64,000 bases of DNA from JBBQCW01 sp038319025 (GTDB taxonomy: Bacteria; Actinomycetota; Thermoleophilia; Solirubrobacterales; Solirubrobacteraceae): positions 46,730 to 110,729 of the forward strand of contig JBBQCW010000009.1 in NCBI GenBank assembly GCA_038319025.1, in the 5' to 3' direction. The translations under genes and the position numbers were made by a program. This document shows positions 42,067 through 50,694 of the stretch, one piece after another. Every line of letters begins with the position of its first letter. Position 1 is the first letter of the stretch. Under the pieces are notes generated by a model that was given only the letters and a program-made list of their open reading frames with translations, did no database searches and was not told the origin of the DNA.

Positions 42067-43810
42067 CAGCGGCGCGGCGCGCGCGCTTGCGCAGGGCGGC
42101 GAACTGCGGCCACGGCAGGGTGTTGGCCACCTGCTCGGGTGCCAGCCACGCACGGCGCGCGGTCAGGACGCCGTAGCGCAACGTGCCCAGCGTGTCCGCC
42201 CCGTGGGCGTCGGAGTCGATCAGGATCGGCACCCCTGCCGCGGCCGCCGCGCGGGCGTGGATCTCGTTCAGGTCGCGACGGTCGGGGTTGGCGTTTATCT
42301 CTAGCATCGTGCCAGCCTCAGCGGCCGCGGCGATCACCGCTGACATATCGATCGGGTACGGCGGCCGGCGGCCGATCAGCCTGCCGGTCGGGTGGGCGAT
42401 GGCGTCGACCCAGGGGTGCTGAACGGCGCGGATGACGCGCTCAGTCATCGCGGCCTCGTCCATGCGCATCGATGTGTGGACCGACGCAATCACCCAGTCA
42501 AGCTGTGCCAACAGGTCGTCCTCGTAGTCCACCGAGCCGTCGGGCAGGATGTTCGTCTCGGTGCCGATCAAAAGCGTGAGGCCGTCAATCGCAGCATCCA
42601 CCTCGCGGACGCGCTCGATCTGCACCAGCAGCTCCTCGGGAGAGACGTCGTCGTCAAACCCGTGGGTCGCCGAATGGTCGGTGATCGCCAGGTACTCATA
42701 ACCGAGCGCGCGCGCGGCGAGCGCCATCTCCTCGATCGAGTTGCGCCCGTCGGATGCGGTCGTGTGGCAGTGCAGATCCCCGCGAATGTCCGCCTCGGTG
42801 ACGAGCCGCGGGGGCACGAAGCCGGCGTCGAACTCGCCGCGGTTCTCGCGTAGCTCTGGCTCGATGTAGGGGAGTCCGAGGAGCGCGTAGACCTCCTCCT
42901 CGGTCGCGCACTGGTGCGTGATGCCGGTCGTGTCGTCGAGCACGCCGTACTCGGAGACGTGCAGCCCTTGGCGCACAGCCCGCTCGCGGAGCGCCACGTT
43001 GTGTTCCTTGGAGCCGGTGAAGTGCTGCAGCAAGTTGCCGCGCTGTTCGGGGGCCACGATGCGCAGGTCTACGTCCAACCCCGTGTGGGTGCGCCCGCGG
43101 GCGCCGGCCCCGCCGGCGTGCGAGGAGCTCTCGATCAGCTCGAGCGCGGCGAAGGCCTCAACTAGCGCGGTGGGGTCACTGGCGGTGGCGATGATGTCCA
43201 GGTCTTTCACATCATCGGCGCCCCGGCGCGCCGAGCCGGCCAGCTCAACGGTGTTGGCAGCGGGAAGCTCGCGCAGCGCTTCGACGATCGCCTCGCCGGC
43301 ACGCAGCGCCCGGCTGAGCAACGTTCGCGCGCGCACTGACCCGTCGGCTGCGTTCTCGCCCGACAGTGCCTCAAGCACCGTGGCCTCGAACTTTGGGCCT
43401 AGCCCTTTGACGGTGCGCAGCCGCTCTTGCTCAGCCGCGGCGCGCAGCTCATCCAGCGACGAAATGCCCAGCTCGCCGTACAACAGCCGCGCGCGCTTTG
43501 GCCCCAAGCCGGGCAGACGCGTCATGGCCACAACTCCCGCCGGGTACTTCGCGCGCAGCTTCTCAGCCGCCGGGATGACGCCCGTCTGCGCCAGCGCCAC
43601 GATCTTGTCCTGCAACGTTCCGCCGATCCCCGGCAACTCCGTCGCCGTCCCCTCCAACGCCAGCGCGGCCACGGAGACCGGAGCGTCGCGAACGGCCTTG
43701 GCGCCGTTGCGATAGGCCACCACGCGATGGATGATCGCGCCGTCGAGTTCGTACAAGTCACCTAGCTCGTCGAGCGCGGCGGCAATGTCCGTGTTGGAGA
43801 GTTGGGTCAT
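42050..43810 (-). CDS. polX: PolX-type DNA polymerase/3'-5' exonuclease
   Basis: 586 residues in three parts. Helix-hairpin-helix repeats (ELPGIGGTLQDKI at about 60, RLPGLGPKRARLL at about 100) precede the Pol-beta palm with GSARRGADDVKDLDI and GLDVDLRI (three catalytic Asp), and a C-terminal PHP domain carries metal ligands GDLHCHTTASDG, ITDHSATHG, EINANPDR and DSDAHG. It fills short gaps in base excision repair and trims 3' ends. All catalytic residues are present. Starts 33 bp from the divergent glycosyltransferase. Confidence 0.95.
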   Translation of the reverse strand: MTQLSNTDIAAALDELGDLYELDGAIIHRVVAYRNGAKAVRDAPVSVAALALEGTATELPGIGGTLQDKIVALAQTGVIPAAEKLRAKYPAGVVAMTRLPGLGPKRARLLYGELGISSLDELRAAAEQERLRTVKGLGPKFEATVLEALSGENAADGSVRARTLLSRALRAGEAIVEALRELPAANTVELAGSARRGADDVKDLDIIATASDPTALVEAFAALELIESSSHAGGAGARGRTHTGLDVDLRIVAPEQRGNLLQHFTGSKEHNVALRERAVRQGLHVSEYGVLDDTTGITHQCATEEEVYALLGLPYIEPELRENRGEFDAGFVPPRLVTEADIRGDLHCHTTASDGRNSIEEMALAARALGYEYLAITDHSATHGFDDDVSPEELLVQIERVREVDAAIDGLTLLIGTETNILPDGSVDYEDDLLAQLDWVIASVHTSMRMDEAAMTERVIRAVQHPWVDAIAHPTGRLIGRRPPYPIDMSAVIAAAAEAGTMLEINANPDRRDLNEIHARAAAAAGVPILIDSDAHGADTLGTLRYGVLTARRAWLAPEQVANTLPWPQFAALRKRARRAAATSST

Positions 43811-43843
43811 CTTCAGGTCGTCCTCCGTAGGGTACGCCGCCGT

Positions 43844-44629
43844 ATGGCTGCATCTTCTCCGACTCCTCCCGCCGGCGCACTGTTCGGTGGCCCGGCCTGG
43901 CTCGTGCTGCCGACCTTTGACGAGGCCGAGAACCTCGAGCGCATGGTGCGGGCCGCTTTACCGGTGCTGCGCGCGGCGATGGGCTCCGACGGCGCGTGCA
44001 TCTTGGTGGTCGACGACGGCTCGCCGGACGGGACCGGGGCGATCGCCGACGGACTGGCCAGCGAGTTCCCCGGTGAAGTCGAGGTCCTGCATCGCCAAGT
44101 GCGCGAGGGCCTGGGGCCCGCCTACCTCGCTGGTTTCGCCCGCGCGCTCGACGCCGGGGCCGCCCTCATCATGGAGATGGACTGCGACTTCTCCCATGAC
44201 CCTCGGGATCTCGCACAGCTGATCGCCGCGGTCCGCGGCGGCGCAGACGTGGCGCTCGGCTCCCGGTACGTGCGCGGGGGCGCGGTCGCCGACTGGGGCG
44301 CGACGCGGCGGATCATCAGCCGGGGCGGGTCCGCCTATGCGCAGGCGGTCCTGGGCCTGCGCGTCCGCGACCTCACCGGTGGGTTCAAGTGCTTCCGCCG
44401 GGAGGTGCTGGAGGCGATCGAACTGTCCACCGTGCGCTCGCGCGGGTACGCGTTCCAGGTGGAGCTGACCCACCGCGCGTCGGTGTGCGGCTTCCGCATC
44501 GTGGAGGTGCCGATAACGTTCCGCGATCGTGAGTTGGGGCAGTCCAAGATGTCCTGGCGCATCGCCTCGGAGGCGATGTGGCTGGTGCCGCAGCTGCGGG
44601 GCTGGAAGCCCGGCGCAGCGGTTTCGTGA
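43844..44629 (+). CDS. DPM1-like GT2 glycosyltransferase
   Basis: 261 residues. GT2 elements: LPTFDEAENLERMV, VVDDGSPDGTG, MDCDFSHDP (DxD-type donor site), GSRYVRGGAVADWG, and GGFKCFRR with RGYAFQVEL. No C-terminal membrane domain, so this is the short, soluble polyprenol-phosphate-mannose synthase type that feeds lipid-linked mannosylation. Start at 43844 chosen for the family N-terminus; TAGGGT lies 10 nt upstream. Thioredoxin follows after 67 bp. Confidence 0.88.
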   Translation: MAASSPTPPAGALFGGPAWLVLPTFDEAENLERMVRAALPVLRAAMGSDGACILVVDDGSPDGTGAIADGLASEFPGEVEVLHRQVREGLGPAYLAGFARALDAGAALIMEMDCDFSHDPRDLAQLIAAVRGGADVALGSRYVRGGAVADWGATRRIISRGGSAYAQAVLGLRVRDLTGGFKCFRREVLEAIELSTVRSRGYAFQVELTHRASVCGFRIVEVPITFRDRELGQSKMSWRIASEAMWLVPQLRGWKPGAAVS

Positions 44630-44649
44630 TGGCCGACTTCGCGACCCAC

Positions 44650-44655
44650 TATACT
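44650..44655 (+). promoter_or_regulatory. candidate -10 upstream of thioredoxin
   Basis: TATACT, a near-consensus -10, lies 41 bp before the trx ATG; no good -35 at 16-18 nt, so strength is uncertain. Confidence 0.35.
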
Positions 44656-44696
44656 TTCTGAAGTAGCCCCTTTTCCCGCCCCTCAGGAGACCCTCG

Positions 44697-45020
44697 ATGG
44701 CCAACCTTCCCGACGTGACCGACGCCAACTTCCAGGCCGAGGTCCTCGACTCCGACCAGGCGACCCTGGTCGACTTCTGGGCTCCTTGGTGCGGCCCGTG
44801 CCGCGTCGTCGGCCCGGTGCTGGAGGAGATCGACGGTGAGCGTGACGACATGCGCGTCGTGAAGCTCAACATCGATGACAACCAGCAGACTGCCGCCAAC
44901 TATGGCGTGCTGTCTATCCCCACGATGATCCTGTTCCGCCACGGCCAGCCCGTGAAGACGGTGATCGGCGCCTACCCTAAGGCCAAGATCGTCGCCGAGC
45001 TCGGCCCGGCGCTGGCGTAA
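44697..45020 (+). CDS. trxA: thioredoxin
   Basis: 107 residues, standard length. Active-site WCGPC (C32, C35), the buried Asp of VDFWAPW, and cis-Pro in SIPTMILF. It reduces protein disulfides in the cytoplasm with thioredoxin reductase. AGGAG ribosome-binding site upstream. It converges on ileS with 7 bp between stops. Confidence 0.97.
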   Translation: MANLPDVTDANFQAEVLDSDQATLVDFWAPWCGPCRVVGPVLEEIDGERDDMRVVKLNIDDNQQTAANYGVLSIPTMILFRHGQPVKTVIGAYPKAKIVAELGPALA

Positions 45021-45027
45021 CGCCGAA

Positions 45028-48000
45028 CTACTCGCTGCGGGCGACGGCGATGCGCAGCGGGCGACCTTCGATGGTCGTCTCCTGCCCGCCGTCGGCCTCG
45101 CCGTAAGTGAGCGTCGTCGCCAATGTCTCGCGCTGCAGATGCTCGGCATGGCGGCGGGCGGCGGCCAGCAGCTCGTCGTCCCCCGCGAGGGCTAGCTTGA
45201 TGCGATCCTCGATCGCCAGCCCGGCGGCCTTGCGGGCGTTCTGTACGGCGTGGACGATCTCCCGCGCCAGGCCTTCGCGGAGCAGCTCGTCGTCGAGCGC
45301 CATGTCGAGCGCGACTGCGTGCGAGCCCTCGCGTTCGAGCTGGTAGCCCTCCAGCGGATGCATCGACAGAAGCAGATCCTCGGCGCCGAGCTGGTGGTCG
45401 TGGCCGTCGACGGCGATGCCGACCGTGCCGCCTGCAGCGACCGTGGCCGCCGCGTGGTTGGCGTCCAGCCCGGCGACGGCCGACGCCGCGAGAGGCATCG
45501 CGGCACCGAACCGCGGGCCCAGCGTGCGGTAGTTGGGCTTGAGCTCGTAGGAACCGAGTTCGTCGGCTTTGGTTACGAACCGCAGCGCCTTGACGTTCAG
45601 TTCTTCCAGAACGACATCCGCGAGGCGGTCGATGGCTTCCTGCTCGGGGCCGGCGGCCACGATCACGGCTTCGCGCAGCGGCTGGCGTACTTTCAGCTTG
45701 GCCTGCCCGCGGGCGGCCAGCCCGAGGCGCACCGTCTCGCGGGCGATCGCCATCGCCACCTCTAGGTCCACGTCGCGCGGCGCGGGCGCCGGCCAATCGC
45801 ATAGGTGCACGGAGCCCAACTCACCATCGAGCGTCTCGTAGATCTCGTCGGCCACAAACGGGGTGAACGGCGCAAGCAGCTTCGCAGTCGTCAGCAGGCA
45901 CTCGCGCAGCGTGGCGAAGGCGGCAGGATCGCCTTCCCAGAAGCGGCGTCGCGAGCGGCGCACGTACCAGTTGGAGAGTTCGTCGACGAAAGCGGCGATG
46001 GCGCGCCCGCCGCCCGTCGCGTCGAACGATTCCAGGCGGTCAGTGACCTCGTCCACCGTGGCCGCGAGGCGCGAGAGCACCCAGCGATCCAGCTCGGTCG
46101 GCGCCGCTTCGGCGCCCTCCGTCGGCTCGTACATGGCCAGGAACGCGTGCGTGTTCCACAGCGTCTTGAGGAACAGACGCACCCCCTCGCCGATCGCCTC
46201 TTCGGAGAACCGGTACCCGTCCCACGGCTGCTTGGCGGTGAAGAAGTACCAGCGGAAGGCGTCGGCACCGTAGCGGTCGATGACGGCGTCGGGAGCGACC
46301 ACGTTGCCCTTGGACTTGGACATCTTCTGCCCGTCCTCGTCGACGATCAGGCCAAGGCATACGACGTTCTCGTACGGCGCCTTGTCGAACAGCAACGTGG
46401 AGACGGCGAGCAGCGAGTAGAACCAGCCGCGCGTCTGGTCCAGGGCCTCACAGATGTACTGCGCGGGGAAGCGGTTGGAGAACGCGTCTTCGTTCTCGAA
46501 CGGAGCGTGGTGCTGGGCGAACGGCATCGTGCCCGAGTCAAACCACACGTCGATGACTTCGGGGACCCGCGTCGCGCGGCGGTGGCAGGTGGGGCACGGG
46601 AAGCCGACGTCGTCGACGTACGGGCGGTGGGGATCCTCGATCCTCACACCGGATAGTTCCTCGAGTTCGTCGAAGGAGCCGATCACGTGGATGTGACCTT
46701 CTTCGCAGCGCCATACGGGCAGCGGCGTGCCCCAGTAGCGCTCGCGACTAAGCGCCCAGTCGACGTTGTTCTCCAGCCAGTTGCCGAACCGCCCGTGCTT
46801 GATGTGCGGTGGATGCCAGGCCACCGTCTCGTTGGCGTCGAGCAGTCGCTGGCGAATCTTGGAGGTGGCGATGTACCAGGACGGCTTTGCGTAGTACAGA
46901 AGCGGCGTCCCGCAGCGCCAACAGTGCGGGTAGGAGTGCTCGTAGTCCTCGGCACGCAGCAGCCGGCCGCGACCGCGCAGGTCTTCGATTATGTCGGCGT
47001 CGGCGTCCTTCACGAACCGCCCGGCGTACACGCCGATGCGTTCGTCGTAGGTGCCGTCCGGCAGGACGGGGTTGACGACGTTCAGGCCGTACTGCTGGCC
47101 GAGGCGAAAGTCGTCCTCACCGAACGCGATCGCAGTGTGGACCAGGCCGGTACCACCGTCGGCGGTGACGAAATCGCCCAGCAGGACGGTGTGCCCTCGC
47201 TCGCCGTACACGTCGGCGGGCAGGTAGGAGAAAGGCGGGTCGTAGCTGACGCCGTCGAGCGCGGCGCCCGGGAAGCGGCTCAGGATCTGCACGCCCTCGG
47301 CTCCGAGGACTCGTTCCACGAGCGCCTCGGCGAGCACGACGGGAGCTTCGAGCGTGCCGGTCTTGGCGCGCACGTAAATCATTTCGGGGTCGACGGCGAC
47401 GGCCGCGTTGGACACGAGCGTCCAAGGCGTCGTGGTCCACACGAGCAGTTCATCGCCGGCCTGCAGTGGGCCGCCGTCTTCGGTGACCGGGAAGCGCACG
47501 TAGACCGACGGGTCGATGACGTCCTTGTAGCCCAGCGCAACCTCGTGGCTGGACAGCGCGGTGCCGCAGCGCGGGCAGTAGGGCACGACGCGTGAACCTT
47601 CGTAGAGCAGGTCCTTGTTGTCGATCTGCTTGATCGCCCACCAGACGGATTCCACGAACGTGGCGTCAAGTGTCCGGTAGGCGTCGTCGAGGTCGATCCA
47701 GAATCCGATCCGCTCGGTCAGGGCGTTCCATTCCTCCAAGAACGTGAAGACCGACTCGCGGCACTTCTGGTTGAACTCAGCGATGCCGTACGCCTCGATC
47801 TCCTGCTTGCTGGAGATCCCGAGTTGCTTCTCGACCGCGATCTCCACCGGCAGACCGTGGCAGTCCCAGCCGCCCTTGCGCTCGACGTGGTACCCGCGCA
47901 TCGTCTTGAACCGCGGATAGATGTCCTTGAACACGCGCGCGAGCACGTGGTGGGCGCCCGGCGGGCCGTTGGCCGTCGGGGGACCTTCGTAGAAGACCCA

Positions 48001-48123
48001 GCGCTCACGGCCCTGCCGGTTGCGCATCGAGGTGGCGAAGACGTCGCGCTCACGCCAGCGCTCGAGCACCCGCTCTTCAAGCTCGGGAAAGGACTGGTTG
48101 GGATCGACGGGCAGGCTGGCCAT
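45028..48123 (-). CDS. ileS: isoleucyl-tRNA synthetase (eukaryote-like, type 2)
   Basis: 1031 residues. The HIGH-type signature is NGPPGAHHV (residues 52-60), followed by YHVERKGGWDCHGLPVEI; KMSKS is at 600-604 with KGNVV. The editing domain (TTTPWTLVSNAAVAV) and anticodon-binding domain are complete. The ANGxPGxHH form and DQTRGWFYSLL belong to the eukaryote-like type 2 enzymes, which are often mupirocin-tolerant. Start at 48123 suits the domain start; the ATG at 48138 overlaps a TACAAT hexamer. No TGGNACC T-box was found upstream. Confidence 0.94.
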   Translation of the reverse strand: MASLPVDPNQSFPELEERVLERWRERDVFATSMRNRQGRERWVFYEGPPTANGPPGAHHVLARVFKDIYPRFKTMRGYHVERKGGWDCHGLPVEIAVEKQLGISSKQEIEAYGIAEFNQKCRESVFTFLEEWNALTERIGFWIDLDDAYRTLDATFVESVWWAIKQIDNKDLLYEGSRVVPYCPRCGTALSSHEVALGYKDVIDPSVYVRFPVTEDGGPLQAGDELLVWTTTPWTLVSNAAVAVDPEMIYVRAKTGTLEAPVVLAEALVERVLGAEGVQILSRFPGAALDGVSYDPPFSYLPADVYGERGHTVLLGDFVTADGGTGLVHTAIAFGEDDFRLGQQYGLNVVNPVLPDGTYDERIGVYAGRFVKDADADIIEDLRGRGRLLRAEDYEHSYPHCWRCGTPLLYYAKPSWYIATSKIRQRLLDANETVAWHPPHIKHGRFGNWLENNVDWALSRERYWGTPLPVWRCEEGHIHVIGSFDELEELSGVRIEDPHRPYVDDVGFPCPTCHRRATRVPEVIDVWFDSGTMPFAQHHAPFENEDAFSNRFPAQYICEALDQTRGWFYSLLAVSTLLFDKAPYENVVCLGLIVDEDGQKMSKSKGNVVAPDAVIDRYGADAFRWYFFTAKQPWDGYRFSEEAIGEGVRLFLKTLWNTHAFLAMYEPTEGAEAAPTELDRWVLSRLAATVDEVTDRLESFDATGGGRAIAAFVDELSNWYVRRSRRRFWEGDPAAFATLRECLLTTAKLLAPFTPFVADEIYETLDGELGSVHLCDWPAPAPRDVDLEVAMAIARETVRLGLAARGQAKLKVRQPLREAVIVAAGPEQEAIDRLADVVLEELNVKALRFVTKADELGSYELKPNYRTLGPRFGAAMPLAASAVAGLDANHAAATVAAGGTVGIAVDGHDHQLGAEDLLLSMHPLEGYQLEREGSHAVALDMALDDELLREGLAREIVHAVQNARKAAGLAIEDRIKLALAGDDELLAAARRHAEHLQRETLATTLTYGEADGGQETTIEGRPLRIAVARSE

Positions 48124-48275
48124 GACGGGACGGGCCATTGTACGGACCACCCGCCGTGGCGCCGGGCATGCCGATTCCGTGCCGGAGTTGCGCCGATTGC
48201 GTCCCGGCGCCGTCTCGCGGGTGGGTCCAACAGCCATCCTGGTGCGCAACACGGAGGGCGGCCGAGGGGTTTCCC

Positions 48276-48332
48276 AAAAGTGCTACCCCCGAGTAGCACC
48301 TGGTGCTACTCCCCACTACCACTTTTCGAAAA
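48276..48332. promoter_or_regulatory. nested palindrome array upstream of the small putative DNA-binding protein
   Basis: GTGCTAC (48280-48286) and GTAGCAC (48293-48299) form one inverted repeat. GTAGCACC (48293-48300) and GGTGCTAC (48302-48309) form a second sharing the middle arm. Outer arms AAAAGTG (48276-48282) and CACTTTT (48320-48326) mirror each other. TTTTCGAAAA (48323-48332) is a further perfect 10-bp palindrome. The array ends 6 bp before the ATG at 48338. Confidence 0.7.
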
Positions 48333-48337
48333 GAGCA

Positions 48338-48730
48338 ATGGCCCCCTCCGAACCGCCCCCGTACGCTGAGCCGGACCCGGACGACCTCGAGTCGCTACCA
48401 GAGGGATACGTCGACGCATACCTCGACGGGGAGGGGGACCACGGCTTCGACCCGGAACACCTCGACCCTGTTCTCCGCGCGCGGCTGGGGTTCGGGGTGG
48501 TCGAGTACGACGAGCCGAAATTGCCCGTCCCGCGCCTGCCAACCGCAACGACAAAACGTGCGCCCTATCGCCGATGGGTACAGGTCAACATCCGGCTCAC
48601 CGACGACGGCCACCGCGATCTCGCCCGCGCGGCGGAGATCCTGGAGCTGAAGCCAACCCAGCTCGCCCGCCTGCTCGTGCGCAACGGGACGACCCAAGTA
48701 CTCGACGAGCAGCGTCTCCGGGACCGCTGA
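48338..48730 (+). CDS. small putative ribbon-helix-helix-like DNA-binding protein
   Basis: 130 residues. The first 75 are acidic and Pro-rich (EPDPDDLESLPEGYVDAYLDGEG...). Residues about 80-125 (YRRWVQVNIRLTDDGHRDLARAAEILELKPTQLARLLVRNGTTQVL) begin with a beta-strand containing alternating residues followed by two helices, the ribbon-helix-helix pattern of CopG-type regulators. The call is structural by eye, not a family match. The extraordinary palindrome array immediately upstream fits an autoregulated dimer. Divergent from ileS across 214 bp. It could also control ileS. Confidence 0.6.
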   Translation: MAPSEPPPYAEPDPDDLESLPEGYVDAYLDGEGDHGFDPEHLDPVLRARLGFGVVEYDEPKLPVPRLPTATTKRAPYRRWVQVNIRLTDDGHRDLARAAEILELKPTQLARLLVRNGTTQVLDEQRLRDR

Positions 48731-48754
48731 CGCTCAGGCGCTCAGGCGCTCAGG
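48731..48754. repeat. three tandem copies of an 8-bp unit
   Basis: CGCTCAGG is repeated three times directly between the two convergent genes, the last copy running into the MarR stop codon. Probably slippage in intergenic sequence. Confidence 0.6.
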
Positions 48755-49181
48755 CGGCCAGCTTGCGACAGATCTCCGCCAGCGAGCGCTTCTCAGCTTC
48801 GTCGAGGACCGAGAACGCAGTGGCTACGCGCTCAGTGTGCTCCGGAAACAAGCGGTCGACCAGTCCCTGCCCTTGTGGAGTGAGAAGCACGGCGGCGGCG
48901 CGGCGGTCAGCGACGAGGCGGCGACGCAGCACGTAGCCGCGCGTCTCCAGCGTGTTCACCACCTCGGTGGCGTTGGCCTTCGAGGTGCGTAGCCTCAGAC
49001 GCAGCGCGCGCAACTCCAGCTCCCCGCCGGCAGTGGCGAGCACGACCAGGACCGAGAAGCCAGTCGCGGAGATGCCCTCACGCTCGAGGTCGGCGGAAAG
49101 GCGTCGTCGCACAGTGGACTCTGCTCGCAGCAGAGAGTCCAATGCGCGGTGCGCGAGCGGGTCGCCGGGCACAAGCGTCAT
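48750..49181 (-). CDS. MarR-family transcription regulator
   Basis: 143 residues. Helices RALDSLLRAESTVRRRLSADLEREGIS, then winged HTH RALRLRLRTSKANATEVVNTLETRGYVLR and the wing LVADRRAAAVLLT with D-x-R, as in MarR/SlyA proteins. No divergent target gene is obvious; the upstream neighbour on the other side is a MerR gene. TAGCGT lies 9 nt before the ATG. Effector unknown. Confidence 0.87.
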   Translation of the reverse strand: MTLVPGDPLAHRALDSLLRAESTVRRRLSADLEREGISATGFSVLVVLATAGGELELRALRLRLRTSKANATEVVNTLETRGYVLRRRLVADRRAAAVLLTPQGQGLVDRLFPEHTERVATAFSVLDEAEKRSLAEICRKLAA

Positions 49182-49225
49182 CGTGCGGCCACGCTATCCG
49201 CGCAGCCGGACGGCGCAGCGAGGGT

Positions 49226-50101
49226 TCAGCCCGCTGCGGCGGCGGCGCGGCCGGTCTCAAACCAAGCCAGCAGATGGTCACGCGCCGCCAGCGGGGTGTC
49301 ACCCAGTCGCGGTACGGTGGAATGTCCCGTCTGTGGAAGAGCTCCGCGGTAATCGAACACCTCGACGTGCTCGCCGCCTGTGCGCCGGGCCGCGTAGACC
49401 AGGCGACCGAGAACGTCCAGCGATGCGCCACGACCCGTCAGCACGACGGCGCTCGGCGTAAGCGCGCTGAGGGCGCGGCTCATCCGGGTCGCGTCGAGAT
49501 CGACGGTGAAGGTCAAGGTGCGCCAGCCGCCACGACGCAAGACGAGTTCCAGCGCCTGGGCGTGCAGGGAATCCACGTCACCCGGCTTGCTCGCGTCGAA
49601 TACGAGGATGCCGTCGGGACGCGAGGCCGGCGGGGCGACACGACGCGAGGCCGACAGCCACCCGGTGGCCCAGCGAGCGGCGAAGACATATTCGGGAGGC
49701 GGGGCCTGCTCGCTGAGAGCATCGCCCTCGACCAGGCCCTCGATCGCCGGCAGAAGCACTTCCTCCACGGTGCGCTCCAGTGAGCGCACGGACAGGCTCT
49801 CCTCGAGCAGGCGATCTGCCTCATCCTCGTCAAACCGGCCGAACGCAGAGCGCAGCCGAGAAGGTGACGACGGCCCTGTACCGCGCTGCTGAGCGACGGC
49901 GATGGCCGAGGAGATGTTGTGCGTCTCCTCGAACGCGGCGCGCAGCGCCTCGATCTCTGTGAGGTCGTACTGACGGTGTCCCCCGGACGTCCGGCGCGGC
50001 GTGGGGTAGCTGAAACGACGCTCCCAGCTGCGCAGGGTGTTGGGGCTGACGCCGAGCATGGCTGCGGCTGCGTTAGTGCGGATTACGCCCATGACGAGCA
50101 T
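49226..50101 (-). CDS. MerR-type regulator with degenerate cobalamin-binding-like domain (paralogue 2)
   Basis: 291 residues. Winged MerR HTH at 6-75 (VSPNTLRSWERRFSYPTPRRTSGGHRQY). Residues about 80-160 form a helical region like the cap of CarH/LitR photoreceptors, and 160-280 an alpha/beta domain in the cobalamin-binding position. The Co-ligand motif, normally G-E-x-H-x-x-G, reads G174-D-V-D177 here, so the ligand His is replaced by Asp and B12 binding is unlikely. Full-length paralogue of the regulator at 50691-51590. Separated from the zinc-ribbon/PAS gene upstream by 107 bp. Confidence 0.8.
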   Translation of the reverse strand: MLVMGVIRTNAAAAMLGVSPNTLRSWERRFSYPTPRRTSGGHRQYDLTEIEALRAAFEETHNISSAIAVAQQRGTGPSSPSRLRSAFGRFDEDEADRLLEESLSVRSLERTVEEVLLPAIEGLVEGDALSEQAPPPEYVFAARWATGWLSASRRVAPPASRPDGILVFDASKPGDVDSLHAQALELVLRRGGWRTLTFTVDLDATRMSRALSALTPSAVVLTGRGASLDVLGRLVYAARRTGGEHVEVFDYRGALPQTGHSTVPRLGDTPLAARDHLLAWFETGRAAAAAG

Positions 50102-50208
50102 TCAGCAGCACCGGGGAGGTTTGCGCAACGACGGCAAGCGTTGCTGCACCTTGGCGGTTTCGCTGCAACGAGAAGGAGTCGGCGCGAGGGCGCCGACGGA
50201 GGGCGCGG

Positions 50209-50694
50209 CTACTCGTCGCCGAGGATGACGAGAGCGGCCCGTGGCGGGCCACACGCAGCCAGTCGAGCGAAGATGCGTACGCCGAAGTCACCAGTGGGTC
50301 GCAGCACGACGCGCAACGGCTCACCGCCGCCGGCGCCGAGGTTGAGAATTTCGTTGATGAGCATCTCGGGCCCCGGCCCCTCTACGTCGGCGGGGACCAA
50401 AAACTCCGTGACACGGCGATCGACAGCGTCGGGCTCCAGCACACCCAACACGTGCTCGGCGTGCTGAGAGACGGCGCACACCGTCAGTGACGAGTCGACG
50501 ACGAGAAACGCCTCACCGTGGCCGGGAGCCGCGTCAGCGTCGGCCTGCAGCAGCAGACCGAGCCCGCAGCGTTCACACACGCGCGAAGCGACGTCCTCGG
50601 CCGCAGGCGGCTCACCGCAGTGCCCGCAGAAGCGGACCTGAGGCTGGGCCTCCCGTGCCGGAGTGACGATTTGAAGATGACGGCTGCCGGTCAC
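50209..50694 (-). CDS. zinc-ribbon plus PAS-like sensory protein
   Basis: 161 residues. A CxxC...CxxC zinc ribbon (C23, C26, C40, C43 in RFCGHCGEP and RVCERCGL) is followed by a PAS-like domain (about 60-160: GEAFLVVDSSLTVCAVSQHAEHVLGV opening, VVLRPTGDFGVRIFARLAACGPPRAALVILGD closing). No HTH or output domain. Overlaps the MerR paralogue 1 stop by 4 nt, so they are co-translated and may act as sensor and regulator. This domain pair appears recurrent in the phylum by my recollection, but no function is established. Confidence 0.65.
   Translation of the reverse strand: MTGSRHLQIVTPAREAQPQVRFCGHCGEPPAAEDVASRVCERCGLGLLLQADADAAPGHGEAFLVVDSSLTVCAVSQHAEHVLGVLEPDAVDRRVTEFLVPADVEGPGPEMLINEILNLGAGGGEPLRVVLRPTGDFGVRIFARLAACGPPRAALVILGDE

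Noticed and set aside
44622..44655. Complete promoter for thioredoxin
   Set aside because: TATACT is good but no -35 at the right spacing was found, so only the -10 is listed.
48124..48275. Possible T-box leader upstream of ileS
   Set aside because: GGGTGGTCCG resembles the T-box core, but the essential TGGNACC is absent and no specifier stem-loop was evident.
48731..48754. Tandem 8-bp repeats as a regulatory array
   Set aside because: They lie between convergent stops and part of the third copy is inside a stop codon; simple slippage explains them.
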